From Paenibacillus polymyxa M1 (GTDB lineage Bacteria; Bacillota; Bacilli; Paenibacillales; Paenibacillaceae): 64,000 bases of DNA. Positions 17,897 through 25,781 of this stretch are shown here, piece by piece. The position numbers were made by a program, and so were the translations under genes. Within the stretch, counting starts at the first letter, position 1, and every line of letters begins with the position of its first letter. The stretch covers positions 3,072,501 through 3,136,500 of the forward strand of contig NC_017542.1 of the NCBI RefSeq assembly GCF_000237325.1. Reading direction: 5' to 3'. The notes below the pieces were generated by a model. That model was not told the origin of the DNA. It did not search any database and saw only the letters and a program-made list of their open reading frames with translations.

Positions 17897-19166
17897 AGTC
17901 TTCCTCCCAATAACGGGTCAAAAAACTGCGGAAATCTGTGGCATCCTTAGCATTCATTTGCTCACACATTTCTTCTACGCTTTTAGCTGTTAAGGGCTTC
18001 ATTGGTATATAACTTTCATTTCGATATTCCATAACATGGCGATAGCTATAGCTCGATGAAGCATTGGGACCTACATCCGTATGCTCTGGATTACGCGGTA
18101 CACATTCTGTGATCCGTTCGATATAACGCCGCCCTTGCGCATCACGCTTGAGATGCACATCGAAATTAATGACATGCACTACCTGTTCTTCAGCAATGCC
18201 TTCATGCTGAAATACTCCAGTTTTGAGCAGTGAATTACGAAGCGAAAATACAAGATCACGAAATGTTTTAGCATGGTGAGTAAAAATAGTGAACAGACTA
18301 GCAACCTGCGACATTTGAATCATCCAAGCAGCTACTTCATCACTCGCTACTTCGCCTAGAATATTGACGGTTCCATCTGTTTTTTTCTGCAAGTCAAGAC
18401 CTTGTTGTCCTGAAATATGATCTGTTTCTCGAAAGGTAAGAATATTACGGCGACTGTAAATGTTGCGTAGATGCAGCTCAAAGGCCATTTCCTGAACGCG
18501 AAGCGTATACGAAGCGTAAATATGCTTGACCATCGCCATTAACAATGTTGTTTTTCCTGAACCCTGCGCACCTGTAATTGCAGTAATCCGACTGCCTTTC
18601 ATTAGATAAGATAATAGCTGGATTGGAAAATCAGCGTTTTGTCCCCTAATTAACTGTTCCAGCGAAGCGCTTTGAATATCAAACTTACGAACAAAGAAAG
18701 CCCATGATTCAGAGAAAGGCGGGCGCACTACTACTACCCGTGATCCATCCTTCATTTCGTTGACCTTATAACCATTCGCTTCAGAAAGCTGTCCTGGATA
18801 ATTGTATTTGTAAATATTTTGACATACCCTTTTAAGTTCACGTTCCGATTCGAAGGAAAGGAATGAAAGGTGGATAGTTTTACCTTTATAGAAAATCCAC
18901 ACACTCTCATATCCATTTGTAGTAGGCGCAGAGGTTTGTTCAAATACAAATCTATCTGAAGACCAATGTGGTGATGAAGGAATCCCACCTTCCGGCACAC
19001 CACTGACACCTCCGCTTACACCATCGATCTTCTGGTCACGAATATCATCAATGACAGAAAAGCCTTTATAATTTTGATATTTCTTTAGCAAGCAAGAGGT
19101 TTCATACAACATCAAAATCACTAACCTACCACGCTTTGAGTAACATTTTAATTCGCACAAATTCAT
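17886..19166 (-). CDS. Divergent CpaF/TadA-type secretion ATPase
   Basis: A 426-residue GspE/VirB11-superfamily ATPase. Walker A GAQGSGKTT is at 199-207, an Asp-box-like segment follows near ETDHIS, and the Walker B-like NILGEVASDE is near 268-277. A His-box FTHHAKTFRD is near 295. The N-terminal part is short and has no recognised FHA or docking domain. It should power the F-domain protein encoded just downstream. The start has only a weak AAAGAGA site and could be at a later Met (for example in LVILMLYET). Confidence 0.8.
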   Translation of the reverse strand: MNLCELKCYSKRGRLVILMLYETSCLLKKYQNYKGFSVIDDIRDQKIDGVSGGVSGVPEGGIPSSPHWSSDRFVFEQTSAPTTNGYESVWIFYKGKTIHLSFLSFESERELKRVCQNIYKYNYPGQLSEANGYKVNEMKDGSRVVVVRPPFSESWAFFVRKFDIQSASLEQLIRGQNADFPIQLLSYLMKGSRITAITGAQGSGKTTLLMAMVKHIYASYTLRVQEMAFELHLRNIYSRRNILTFRETDHISGQQGLDLQKKTDGTVNILGEVASDEVAAWMIQMSQVASLFTIFTHHAKTFRDLVFSLRNSLLKTGVFQHEGIAEEQVVHVINFDVHLKRDAQGRRYIERITECVPRNPEHTDVGPNASSSYSYRHVMEYRNESYIPMKPLTAKSVEEMCEQMNAKDATDFRSFLTRYWEEDYES

Positions 19167-19542
19167 TCTCTTTCATAAAAAGCGTGATTTTTTTGTGATT
19201 TTTTATGTACAGTAAATGCCTGAATATCCGCATCTAAATGCGTGTGTTTGTTATGTAGTTAACAACAACAAATAGCTCCATCAGCAAACGCCAATGGAGC
19301 ACTTTTTTAGTATTCAATTATCATGAAGTCCACAGATATCCACAACCAAAAAACTTGATTCTTTGACCTAAGACAACTATCGGCATAGGCTCCTCAGACA
19401 TCTAGCTTGGATGATGTAAAAAAGTTTATTGAAGAAATCTTTACATACAAAATTGCTTAACTAATGCTACATTCTTTTGTGTATAAAAAATTGAAATTCA
19501 GATACCATTTCATAAGACAAAATACTTTTTATAGAATTAGAA
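19167..19542. other. AT-rich gap between the Tad-like operon and the RT gene
   Basis: About 375 bp with no gene seen. GCTCCAT (19275-19281) and ATGGAGC (19294-19300) followed by ACTTTTTT form a plus-strand terminator-like hairpin that no plus-strand gene explains, perhaps a trace of an earlier insertion. It must also contain the ATPase promoter. This is a candidate place for a mobile-element boundary. Confidence 0.4.
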
Positions 19543-21540
19543 TTACTCCCTATTCTTCATAATTTTCAATACAATCGGAAGAATGGTGTGATGGTAATTT
19601 GTAAGAATTTTACCGGAAATTTTTATCGAAGGTGTTCCCTTCTGGCTTGGGTGTGAAATAGAGTTGAAATTCCTATAGTTATAGAATTTTCTAATAGTCA
19701 TTAATTCATTCAGTTCTAAAAGATGAGAAGTTTTGTTAATCACTGAGTTTAAATTATCAGTATCTTTTAGTTCGTATTGAACTTTACAAAACTCATGGAA
19801 AAAATTATTCAAATAATTAAAAGCCAAATCCCATTTTTGATTCAGTATGCTATTGGCATAATAAATGAGTTGCTGTATTATCGCCTCTTCATCCTTAAAT
19901 GGACTTCTGATCAATTCATTAATTAAGTTATTATAATGATTTTCTATGTCATAGAAAAACTTATTGTTATTAATCTTTCTTACAATGTACTCCTCAGTTA
20001 TCCTTTCGTAGACAGTTTGACCCAAAAGATTTGGTTCTCTCTTAGCTTTTTTTCTGATTTTAAAAAAAGAAAGTAAATATTTACCATAATTATTACTTCG
20101 TAAAATTTCACTATCAGCTTTAATTTTTTTTCTTATTACCACCTCTTCTGTTTTGTCAATGTTTTGAGCTAACGCAGTAAACAAAATATGAATATGTCTT
20201 CTATCACTTAAGTTTAAATCTTTCTTGATAAATTTAATCAAATGTGTCGTAAATTTATTCCCACCCTTTTTTTTCCTTCTAATGAAAAAAAGAGCTATAA
20301 GTATGTTAATATAGTCAGCTGTCAAATCAAATGTAATTTCATTTAATATCAGCTTTGTTCTATCAACATTTTCTTTTTGAAACAGATAGTTTTGAAACTT
20401 TGGATCGAAAATAACTTTTAAATTTTCTCTATCTTCTCCAGTTAAAAGAAATGAAAAAGCTTCCTTTATTTTGAATTTTCTTAACGAATTCTGAAAGTAG
20501 ATCAATTGATAATTAAGTTTGTTTTTTGAAATAGGTGATGAAACTGTCTTCCGAGTAAATCTTAAAAACCCTCTTCTTTCTTCACTGGTTTTTATGATTT
20601 TTCTATCTGTTTTTGCTGCATTGGTAGTCAATTGTAATTCATCAAATAACCAGCTATTTATACGTTGTTCAATTGATAGTAATTCTTTAAAAACTTCCTT
20701 ATTCTTTATCGTTTCCTCAGTTTTATTAAAGATGATAAAGATATCATCAACATATCTAACCATGCTCTTAAACTTCATAATATTACTTTTGACAAGTTCT
20801 TTTACTTTAACATCAAATGGTACCAAATAAAGATATCCCAAATAGTCTGATACAAAGTTCTTCCTGCCTTGAGGTATAGATTGAGTCTTATTCATTAAAG
20901 AATCGAAATAGAAATCCAAACCAGTTATAGTGTTATTTTCACCATTTAGATTATATTTAGTTAATAATGATGGCGATGCATAATCCTGCATGATCTTGAT
21001 TAAAATTTTGTGCTGCATTTCTTCAAAATATTTACTAATATCTATTCTAAGTACAATATCTCCTACTACTAATTGTTGATTTAGAGTAGATAAAAAGTCT
21101 GAATAACCTTCTTTATAATCACTACTTGCCTTCCAATTGTCCTTATCTTTATGAAATTTTGTAGGATAAAATGGGTAAATATATTTCTGATTAAAGTTCA
21201 AGTCTCTTAGATTAGTATCCGTACATTCTACAAATAATAAACCTATTGAGTTATATAAGACCATAGAATACATTGAAAAAAAACGATATTCTCTTACTCC
21301 TGTCATACCCTTAGGTATTGAAACAATATCAGTAGAAAACATCTCAGGAACCGCAAGAATTATATCTGTAGAAATAAAATCATCATAGAACTGACTCATT
21401 TTTTCTCTACTCGTCTCTAACAAAACATCCTTTAGCAATCGAAAATTAATATCCAGTATAAAGTCTTCTTTTGCATATTCTTTACATATCTCAAATGCAT
21501 TAAGAAAAACATCTTTAGTTAGAATGTTACTGATTTTCAT
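19543..21540 (-). CDS. AbiA-like abortive-infection reverse transcriptase with C-terminal HEPN motif
   Basis: A 665-residue protein much richer in A+T than its neighbours. RT motifs appear in order: an RT1/2-like region near 75-105, the first catalytic Asp in RIDISKYF (D167), SIPQGRKNF with DYLGYLYL (221-239), and MVRYVDDIFIIF with the YVDD pair (263-266). The middle third is helical and repeat-like. Near the C-terminus RNFNSISH (623-630) fits the HEPN RNase R-X6-H signature. This RT-helical-HEPN order is that of lactococcal AbiA, one of the Abi/UG RTs that block phage. AAGGGGA precedes the ATG. No retron ncRNA or maturase domain is seen. The family call is by motif, not by search. Confidence 0.85.
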   Translation of the reverse strand: MKISNILTKDVFLNAFEICKEYAKEDFILDINFRLLKDVLLETSREKMSQFYDDFISTDIILAVPEMFSTDIVSIPKGMTGVREYRFFSMYSMVLYNSIGLLFVECTDTNLRDLNFNQKYIYPFYPTKFHKDKDNWKASSDYKEGYSDFLSTLNQQLVVGDIVLRIDISKYFEEMQHKILIKIMQDYASPSLLTKYNLNGENNTITGLDFYFDSLMNKTQSIPQGRKNFVSDYLGYLYLVPFDVKVKELVKSNIMKFKSMVRYVDDIFIIFNKTEETIKNKEVFKELLSIEQRINSWLFDELQLTTNAAKTDRKIIKTSEERRGFLRFTRKTVSSPISKNKLNYQLIYFQNSLRKFKIKEAFSFLLTGEDRENLKVIFDPKFQNYLFQKENVDRTKLILNEITFDLTADYINILIALFFIRRKKKGGNKFTTHLIKFIKKDLNLSDRRHIHILFTALAQNIDKTEEVVIRKKIKADSEILRSNNYGKYLLSFFKIRKKAKREPNLLGQTVYERITEEYIVRKINNNKFFYDIENHYNNLINELIRSPFKDEEAIIQQLIYYANSILNQKWDLAFNYLNNFFHEFCKVQYELKDTDNLNSVINKTSHLLELNELMTIRKFYNYRNFNSISHPSQKGTPSIKISGKILTNYHHTILPIVLKIMKNRE

Positions 21541-21624
21541 GTTGGGTCCCCTTCAATAAGTAATACTTCTAATTGTTTTAATTTCCCAATATTATCTCAG
21601 AAGATTACTAAATAGTAAATAAGT

Positions 21625-21655
21625 ATTATAAACCTTAGTTTTATAGGCTTATCAA
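21625..21655 (-). promoter_or_regulatory. Likely promoter of the RT gene
   Basis: TTGATA (21655-21650) and TATAAT (21630-21625) on the minus strand are 19 bp apart, about 85 bp upstream of the RT start. The gene therefore seems to have its own constitutive-type promoter. Confidence 0.55.
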
Positions 21656-21751
21656 CAAATATGAATCAAGAGTCCATAGACTCTGTTATGAAGGGACATT
21701 GTTTCGAATGTGGTGATTTTAGGAAATCCATGTAACTAATTGAATAAACCA

Positions 21752-21805
21752 TATATAACTAAAAGTGCCCCAGTCACTAAAGACCAGGGCACTTTTAGTT
21801 ATATA
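21752..21805 (-). terminator. Long perfect hairpin after the YolD-like frame
   Basis: ATATAACTAAAAGTGCCC is repeated perfectly in inverted form around a 16-nt loop, an 18-bp stem covering the stop of the YolD-like frame. The A/T-rich stem base can act as terminator in either direction. Confidence 0.6.
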
Positions 21806-21990
21806 CTTGCAGAAATAATCTTTTCTAATTTAATGAAGCTGTAGTCTTCTTCACCTCTGACAAGCTTAATACGCCTGCTTGGCTTGTCGATCGATGCTAC
21901 GATTCCCCACAATACCTCGTCATCAAAAGGGCTTAACACTGTCGGTGTGATAGTGGGGCTTTCCTGAATACTAAGGTAATCTCGAAGCAT
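21799..21990 (-). pseudogene. YolD-like protein fragment
   Basis: 63 residues matching the C-terminal half of YolD-like proteins (segments DDEVLWGIVASID and RRIKLVRGEEDYSFIKL). Complete family members are about 110 residues. The frame is open a little upstream of the ATG (to 22035) but meets a stop, and no ribosome site is seen. It is probably a truncated remnant; YolD genes often accompany UvrX-like polymerases on mobile elements, and none is present here. Confidence 0.5.
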
Positions 21991-22083
21991 GTCTAAACAT
22001 AAACTTGCTGATTTATAAATATAATCTAAATATTTTCATATTTATTTTTTATTGGGTATTAAAAAAGGACTCATACCAGCTTC

Positions 22084-23569
22084 TGAACTGTGACCCGTAA
22101 GATGGACACTTTGAAAAAAGTGCCCTCTTACGGGTCTTTTGTGTTTTAATCAGATTATAAAAGTTTGTGGGGATGAAGAATTATGAGAAAAATCAGACGA
22201 GTTTTTACGGAGCAAGAGATCAAGGCGCTGGAGTCAAATCCATCCGTTCTTCGCGTATCAGAGAAGAATATCACGTATTCTCCTGCCTTTAAGATTGCAG
22301 CCGTACAGGCCAATCAAGCAGGGCATACACCCACGGAAATCTTCGTACAGGCAGGATTTAACGTCGAACTCATTGGACAGGAGACGCCAAAAAGATGTCT
22401 GGATCGTTGGCGAAAAACATATGCTTCTTCAGGTGATGCGGGGCTGCTGGAAGAGCGTAGGGGGAAGGGAAGCTCAGGAAGACCGGCTAGTCGTGAGCCA
22501 TCGGCTGAGGAAAAACTCCGTCTTGCTGAGGCACGTATCAAGCTTTTGGAAGCCGAGAATGAACTCTTAAAAAAGCTAGAAGCGCTCGAAAGGCACAAAG
22601 ACAACAATGAATTACTAGCGTCTTCCGAGCGCTTTCAGCTCATCAATCAAGTTGTTCGTAAACATGGATTGAGACGTGTGATTCGCTATCTTTGTAAGCT
22701 TGCTGAGGTAAGTACGAGCGGGTACTATCGCTGGTGTGCGGCAGAAGAACATCGCCAGCTTCGAGAAGCTGCCGATGAACGAGACTTTTTACTGCTGAAG
22801 GCGCACTTTGATGCACTTCGAGGGAAGGCTGGCGCGCTGGTCATCAAGATGAGGTTAGAACGTCTTCATGGAATCGTTATGAATCACAAGAAAATTCGCC
22901 GTTTGATGCGGAAATTCAAACTCGTTGCTGTGATTCGTCAAGCGAATCCCTATCGTAAAATGGCTAAAGCCACACAAGAGCACCGCACCTGCCCGAACCT
23001 CCTGAAGCGTCGGTTTGACCATGGAGAGCCTGAAAGGGTATTGCTAACCGACATTACTTATATGCATTATGGAAATGGCCAGCGGGCTTATTTGTCCTGT
23101 GTAAAGGATGGTGCAACAAAAGAAATCTTAGCTCACTATCTGTCCTCTTCTTTGAAATTGTCTCTTGTCCAACAAACACTGAAGCGACTGCTTAACCGTT
23201 TAGGCGGGGAAGTCCATCCGGAGGCTATCTTTCACTCTGATCAGGGATTCCATTACACACATCCTGAGGTTCGTTCCATGATCGCTAAAGCTGGCTTTAA
23301 CCAATCGATGTCACGCAAAGGAAACTGTTGGGATAATGCTTCTATGGAGACGTTCTTCGGGCATATGAAGGATGAATTAGAGTTCAAGGATTGCTCATGC
23401 CTACAAGAGTTGCGAGTTCGTGTCAACGAATACATCACTTATTACAATACCGAACGGTTCCAATGGACATTAAAAAAGATGACTCCTGATGAATACAGAA
23501 GTCATCTCATTGCTGCTTGATGAATAGGGACCCTTTTTCAAAAGGACCCACAAATGGGGTCACAGTTCA
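22084..23569 (+). mobile_element. IS3-family insertion sequence, 1486 bp
   Basis: The ends are imperfect inverted repeats beginning TGAACTGTGACCC at both termini, with partial matches for about 40 bp. A 3-bp target duplication TTC flanks them (22081-22083 and 23570-23572), as is usual for IS3 elements. It carries a single transposase gene and appears intact. Confidence 0.9.
22183..23520 (+). CDS. IS3-family transposase (OrfAB as one continuous frame)
   Basis: 445 residues. The N-terminal helix-turn-helix and leucine-zipper region (1-150) corresponds to OrfA. A HTH_21-like segment and an rve/DDE integrase domain follow, with catalytic residues in LLTDITYM, IFHSDQGFHYT and NASMETFFGHMK. In most IS3 elements OrfA and OrfB are joined by a -1 frameshift. 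Here a slippery A-AAA-AAG (22569-22575) lies at the junction, but the long protein is read without slipping. Confidence 0.92.
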   Translation: MRKIRRVFTEQEIKALESNPSVLRVSEKNITYSPAFKIAAVQANQAGHTPTEIFVQAGFNVELIGQETPKRCLDRWRKTYASSGDAGLLEERRGKGSSGRPASREPSAEEKLRLAEARIKLLEAENELLKKLEALERHKDNNELLASSERFQLINQVVRKHGLRRVIRYLCKLAEVSTSGYYRWCAAEEHRQLREAADERDFLLLKAHFDALRGKAGALVIKMRLERLHGIVMNHKKIRRLMRKFKLVAVIRQANPYRKMAKATQEHRTCPNLLKRRFDHGEPERVLLTDITYMHYGNGQRAYLSCVKDGATKEILAHYLSSSLKLSLVQQTLKRLLNRLGGEVHPEAIFHSDQGFHYTHPEVRSMIAKAGFNQSMSRKGNCWDNASMETFFGHMKDELEFKDCSCLQELRVRVNEYITYYNTERFQWTLKKMTPDEYRSHLIAA

Positions 23570-23594
23570 TTCTATACTGGTTGAGTCCTTATCT

Positions 23595-24022
23595 TTATTT
23601 CACTATAAATCTTACCATTGTTCCATCAGCATACTTATCTAACTGATGACTTACCCATGATTCTGCTCCCCTGTTATCACTAGGGGTTATGTATCTGATA
23701 TCAGCTCCTACTCCGCCTTCAGCGCACATTTGCCATTGGCCATTCGTCACGGTCATATCCTTTTTTGGTTGGATAGCCCTTGAGTGACTCCTTCCTGTTT
23801 TCCTCGGCTCCATCCCGATCAATTGTACATACAGCAGAATGTCCGGCTGCTATTGCGTCTCTAATATGCGCCCCAGTTTCAGGGTAACGTGAACTTGGGA
23901 ACTCCAACGTATACCCAGCTGCCTGTTGACTGATTGCTGTTGGTTCAGCATAGACGCCTTGTACCGAGAAAATAGCAGCTAGTAAAAATACAATTAATTC
24001 CTCTTACAAATCCTTTTATCAT
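23595..24022 (-). pseudogene. Secreted deoxyribonuclease NucA/NucB family, broken by two frameshifts
   Basis: Pieced together, the minus strand encodes a signal peptide ([17 protein letters not shown]) and a full NucA/NucB domain: [47 protein letters not shown] and SPSDNRGA-type ending [12 protein letters not shown]. An extra A in GCAAATG (near 23734) breaks the domain after DEWPMA. Another extra A after the first eight codons separates the start (ATG 24022, GGAGGTG upstream) from the signal peptide. Such proteins are secreted nonspecific DNases. Its terminator is also disrupted by the IS. Confidence 0.85.
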
Positions 24023-24247
24023 ATGACACCTCCATAGTATTTAAATCTTCTCAATACTATATTGGGAGACATGTTGAAGTATCGCATATGTTGTCACAAA
24101 ACAAAAAAAGACCAGTTATAGTGAACTAGAGAAAAAATTAAAATCCACCATTAAACTTTATTTTGAATATATAGGCATAAATGTTTATACATTCCTATTT
24201 CTTTTTTGTATGCTTACTTAGCAAATAAAACAAAAAGGGGAATATTC

Positions 24248-25147
24248 ATGAAAAAACTATTACCTATTCTACTTTCTCTATTCTTACTTCCTTGGTTCTC
24301 CCAAATAACACATGCAGCTACTCCCGAATCCATCAGTTTAATACCTGTTATGAAAAATGATACTACCCCTTCAGGTAAAATCAGTTATAGTGCCGCACGC
24401 AGTGGCCTCGAAGGATATAGAGCATTTGATGGAAAACCGAACTATAGCACAGATGGAACCTATAGTGCTTGGGGTACAGCGCCTCAAAGTGGATGGCTTG
24501 CTTATGAGTTTCCAACTCCGAAAATTGTTACTAAATATGTTCTTTATTACGGAGGCTACTCTACTAACAGACCACCAGATGCTGGTAAGGATATGCCTAA
24601 TACTTGGACTTTCGAGGGGTCGAATGACGGAAAAAATTGGACCGTTCTTGATAATAAAGCCGAATATATTTTCACTGAAGGAGCTAATGAATTTTCACTT
24701 AAAAACAAAGATCAATTTAAAACCTACAGAATAAATATTACTAAAAATAATGGAGCTACTGGCAAGGATGTCAATCTGGCCATTCATGAAATGGAAATGT
24801 GGGGTTACGACCCTGCAACTCAAACTCCTGATCCTGTAGATCCAACACCGAGCCCTAATCCTGATCCGTCTAATCCTACAGATCCAACCGAACCAACACA
24901 ACCAACTGGTGACCGTGCAATTCTGACTATAACAATGGATACTGGTCTGGAGAAGGAATTCGATCTGAGCATGAAAGAAATAAACTCTTTCATTTCTTGG
25001 TATGAAGCAAAACAAGCAGGTTCAGGTACAGCATCTTATGCCATTGATAAGCACAATAACAACAAAGGTCCATTCAGTAACCGTAAAGACTATGTAATTT
25101 TCAATAAAATACTCACATTTGAAGTAAGTGAGTATTCAACTAAATAA
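24248..25147 (+). CDS. Secreted F5/8 type C (discoidin)-domain protein
   Basis: 299 residues: a signal peptide cleaved after THA, a discoidin-like carbohydrate-binding domain (about 30-200; seen in YRAFDGKPNYSTDGTYSAWGT, WLAYEFP, WTFEGSNDGKNW and IHEMEMWG), a Pro/Asp/Thr linker (about 203-232), and a C-terminal domain of about 65 residues starting RAILTITMDTGLEKEFD that is not recognised. It probably binds cell-surface or plant polysaccharide. AAGGGG precedes the ATG at 24248; an upstream in-frame ATG has no ribosome site. Confidence 0.8.
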   Translation: MKKLLPILLSLFLLPWFSQITHAATPESISLIPVMKNDTTPSGKISYSAARSGLEGYRAFDGKPNYSTDGTYSAWGTAPQSGWLAYEFPTPKIVTKYVLYYGGYSTNRPPDAGKDMPNTWTFEGSNDGKNWTVLDNKAEYIFTEGANEFSLKNKDQFKTYRINITKNNGATGKDVNLAIHEMEMWGYDPATQTPDPVDPTPSPNPDPSNPTDPTEPTQPTGDRAILTITMDTGLEKEFDLSMKEINSFISWYEAKQAGSGTASYAIDKHNNNKGPFSNRKDYVIFNKILTFEVSEYSTK

Positions 25148-25154
25148 ACAACAA

Positions 25155-25193
25155 CGGACTCCATGCTGGTTACATACCAGCGGAGTCCTTTTT
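25155..25193 (+). terminator. Terminator of the discoidin-domain gene
   Basis: CGGACTCC-at-GCTGGT pairs with ACCAGC-GGAGTCC and is followed by five T. It overlaps the last codons of the convergent gene at 25170. Confidence 0.8.
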
Positions 25194-25403
25194 CACATCT
25201 ACTCTAAATTCAAACTGGTTCCGTATGTAATACGCTCCTGCAATTTTTACCGAATCAGGCGAAAACTTTTCTATAGTGCCACCATAGTCTACAACCGACA
25301 CCATATCCTCTCTCAACGACTGAACAACGTACACTCTTGCTTGACTTAATGCAGCTGCAAATAGTTCGATATCCGACTTTAACACTTTATATGTATGGTT
25401 CAT
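25170..25403 (-). CDS. Small hypothetical protein
   Basis: 77 residues starting MNHTYKVLKSDIELF, with GAGGTG seven bases before the ATG at 25403. There is no transmembrane segment or known motif; the central AALSQARVYVVQSLREDMVSVVDYGG looks like a small alpha/beta fold. Its 3' end forms part of the opposite gene's terminator. Confidence 0.6.
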   Translation of the reverse strand: MNHTYKVLKSDIELFAAALSQARVYVVQSLREDMVSVVDYGGTIEKFSPDSVKIAGAYYIRNQFEFRVDVKKDSAGM

Positions 25404-25603
25404 GCTGATCACCTCAAGTAGGTATTCGGTGAATGGTATGTTGATTCCTTCAACGACAAAAAAGGCTCGTACTGAATTACTTTTTAACTACACATTAATT
25501 CTTCAGTTTTGGGAATCATAAATAAAGAAGGAGAGGTTTTGAAAGGGGTCCTGTTCAATACACTGTCCTTAGATTCGTTAAACACACTGTTTCCTCAGAT
25601 CGT

Positions 25604-25645
25604 TCAACAAAAATCCCGCCAACCAATTAAGGTTAGCGGGGATTT
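25604..25645 (-). terminator. Terminator of the aloR-aloP unit
   Basis: On the minus strand AAATCCCCGCTAACC pairs with GGTTGGCGGGATTT (one mismatch, one bulge) and runs into TTTTTG, 14 bases after the peptide gene's stop. Confidence 0.8.
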
Positions 25646-25658
25646 GCTTTACTGACGT

Positions 25659-25781
25659 TTAAGCACCGCCAACTTGATCAAACAATTGTACGAATTGGTT
25701 ATGGTTATTCGACTGAACAGATATAGTACCAATAAACAAAAAGCTAGCCACAATGATTAGCAGTACCATTTTCTTTAACAT
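25659..25781 (-). CDS. AloP/AimP-like signalling pre-propeptide
   Basis: 40 codons, missed by usual length cut-offs. A Lys-Lys start is followed by a hydrophobic secretion segment (VLLIIVASFLFIGTI) and a polar tail ending FVQLFDQVGGA. This is the form of RRNPP pre-propeptides, whose C-terminal 5-10 residues are exported, trimmed and re-imported. The start lies inside the 3' end of the receptor gene (38-bp overlap, different frame), with AAGGTG ten bases upstream. The mature peptide probably comes from the last six to eight residues, by analogy with known peptides ending RGA or RGG. Confidence 0.75.
   Translation of the reverse strand: MLKKMVLLIIVASFLFIGTISVQSNNHNQFVQLFDQVGGA

Larger units (their letters stand above)
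22065..23590 (-). terminator. Terminator hairpin split by IS insertion
   Basis: AAGGACTCAtACCAG at 22065-22079 and CTGGTTGAGTCCTT at 23577-23590 are complementary. With the insertion removed they would form one minus-strand hairpin followed by a T run (revcomp of 22059-22066), the natural terminator of the nuclease gene ending at 23595. The IS now separates the arms by about 1.5 kb. Confidence 0.75.

Noticed and set aside
19543..21540. Group II intron or retron interpretation of the RT gene
   Set aside because: No maturase/endonuclease domain, no intron RNA domain V-like sequence and no msr/msd-like inverted repeats seen nearby; the HEPN motif points to AbiA-like.
25526..25655. Short plus-strand TTG-started frame opposite the aloP terminator
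   Set aside because: AAGGAGAGG is too close to the TTG and the frame runs through the terminator hairpin; probably chance.
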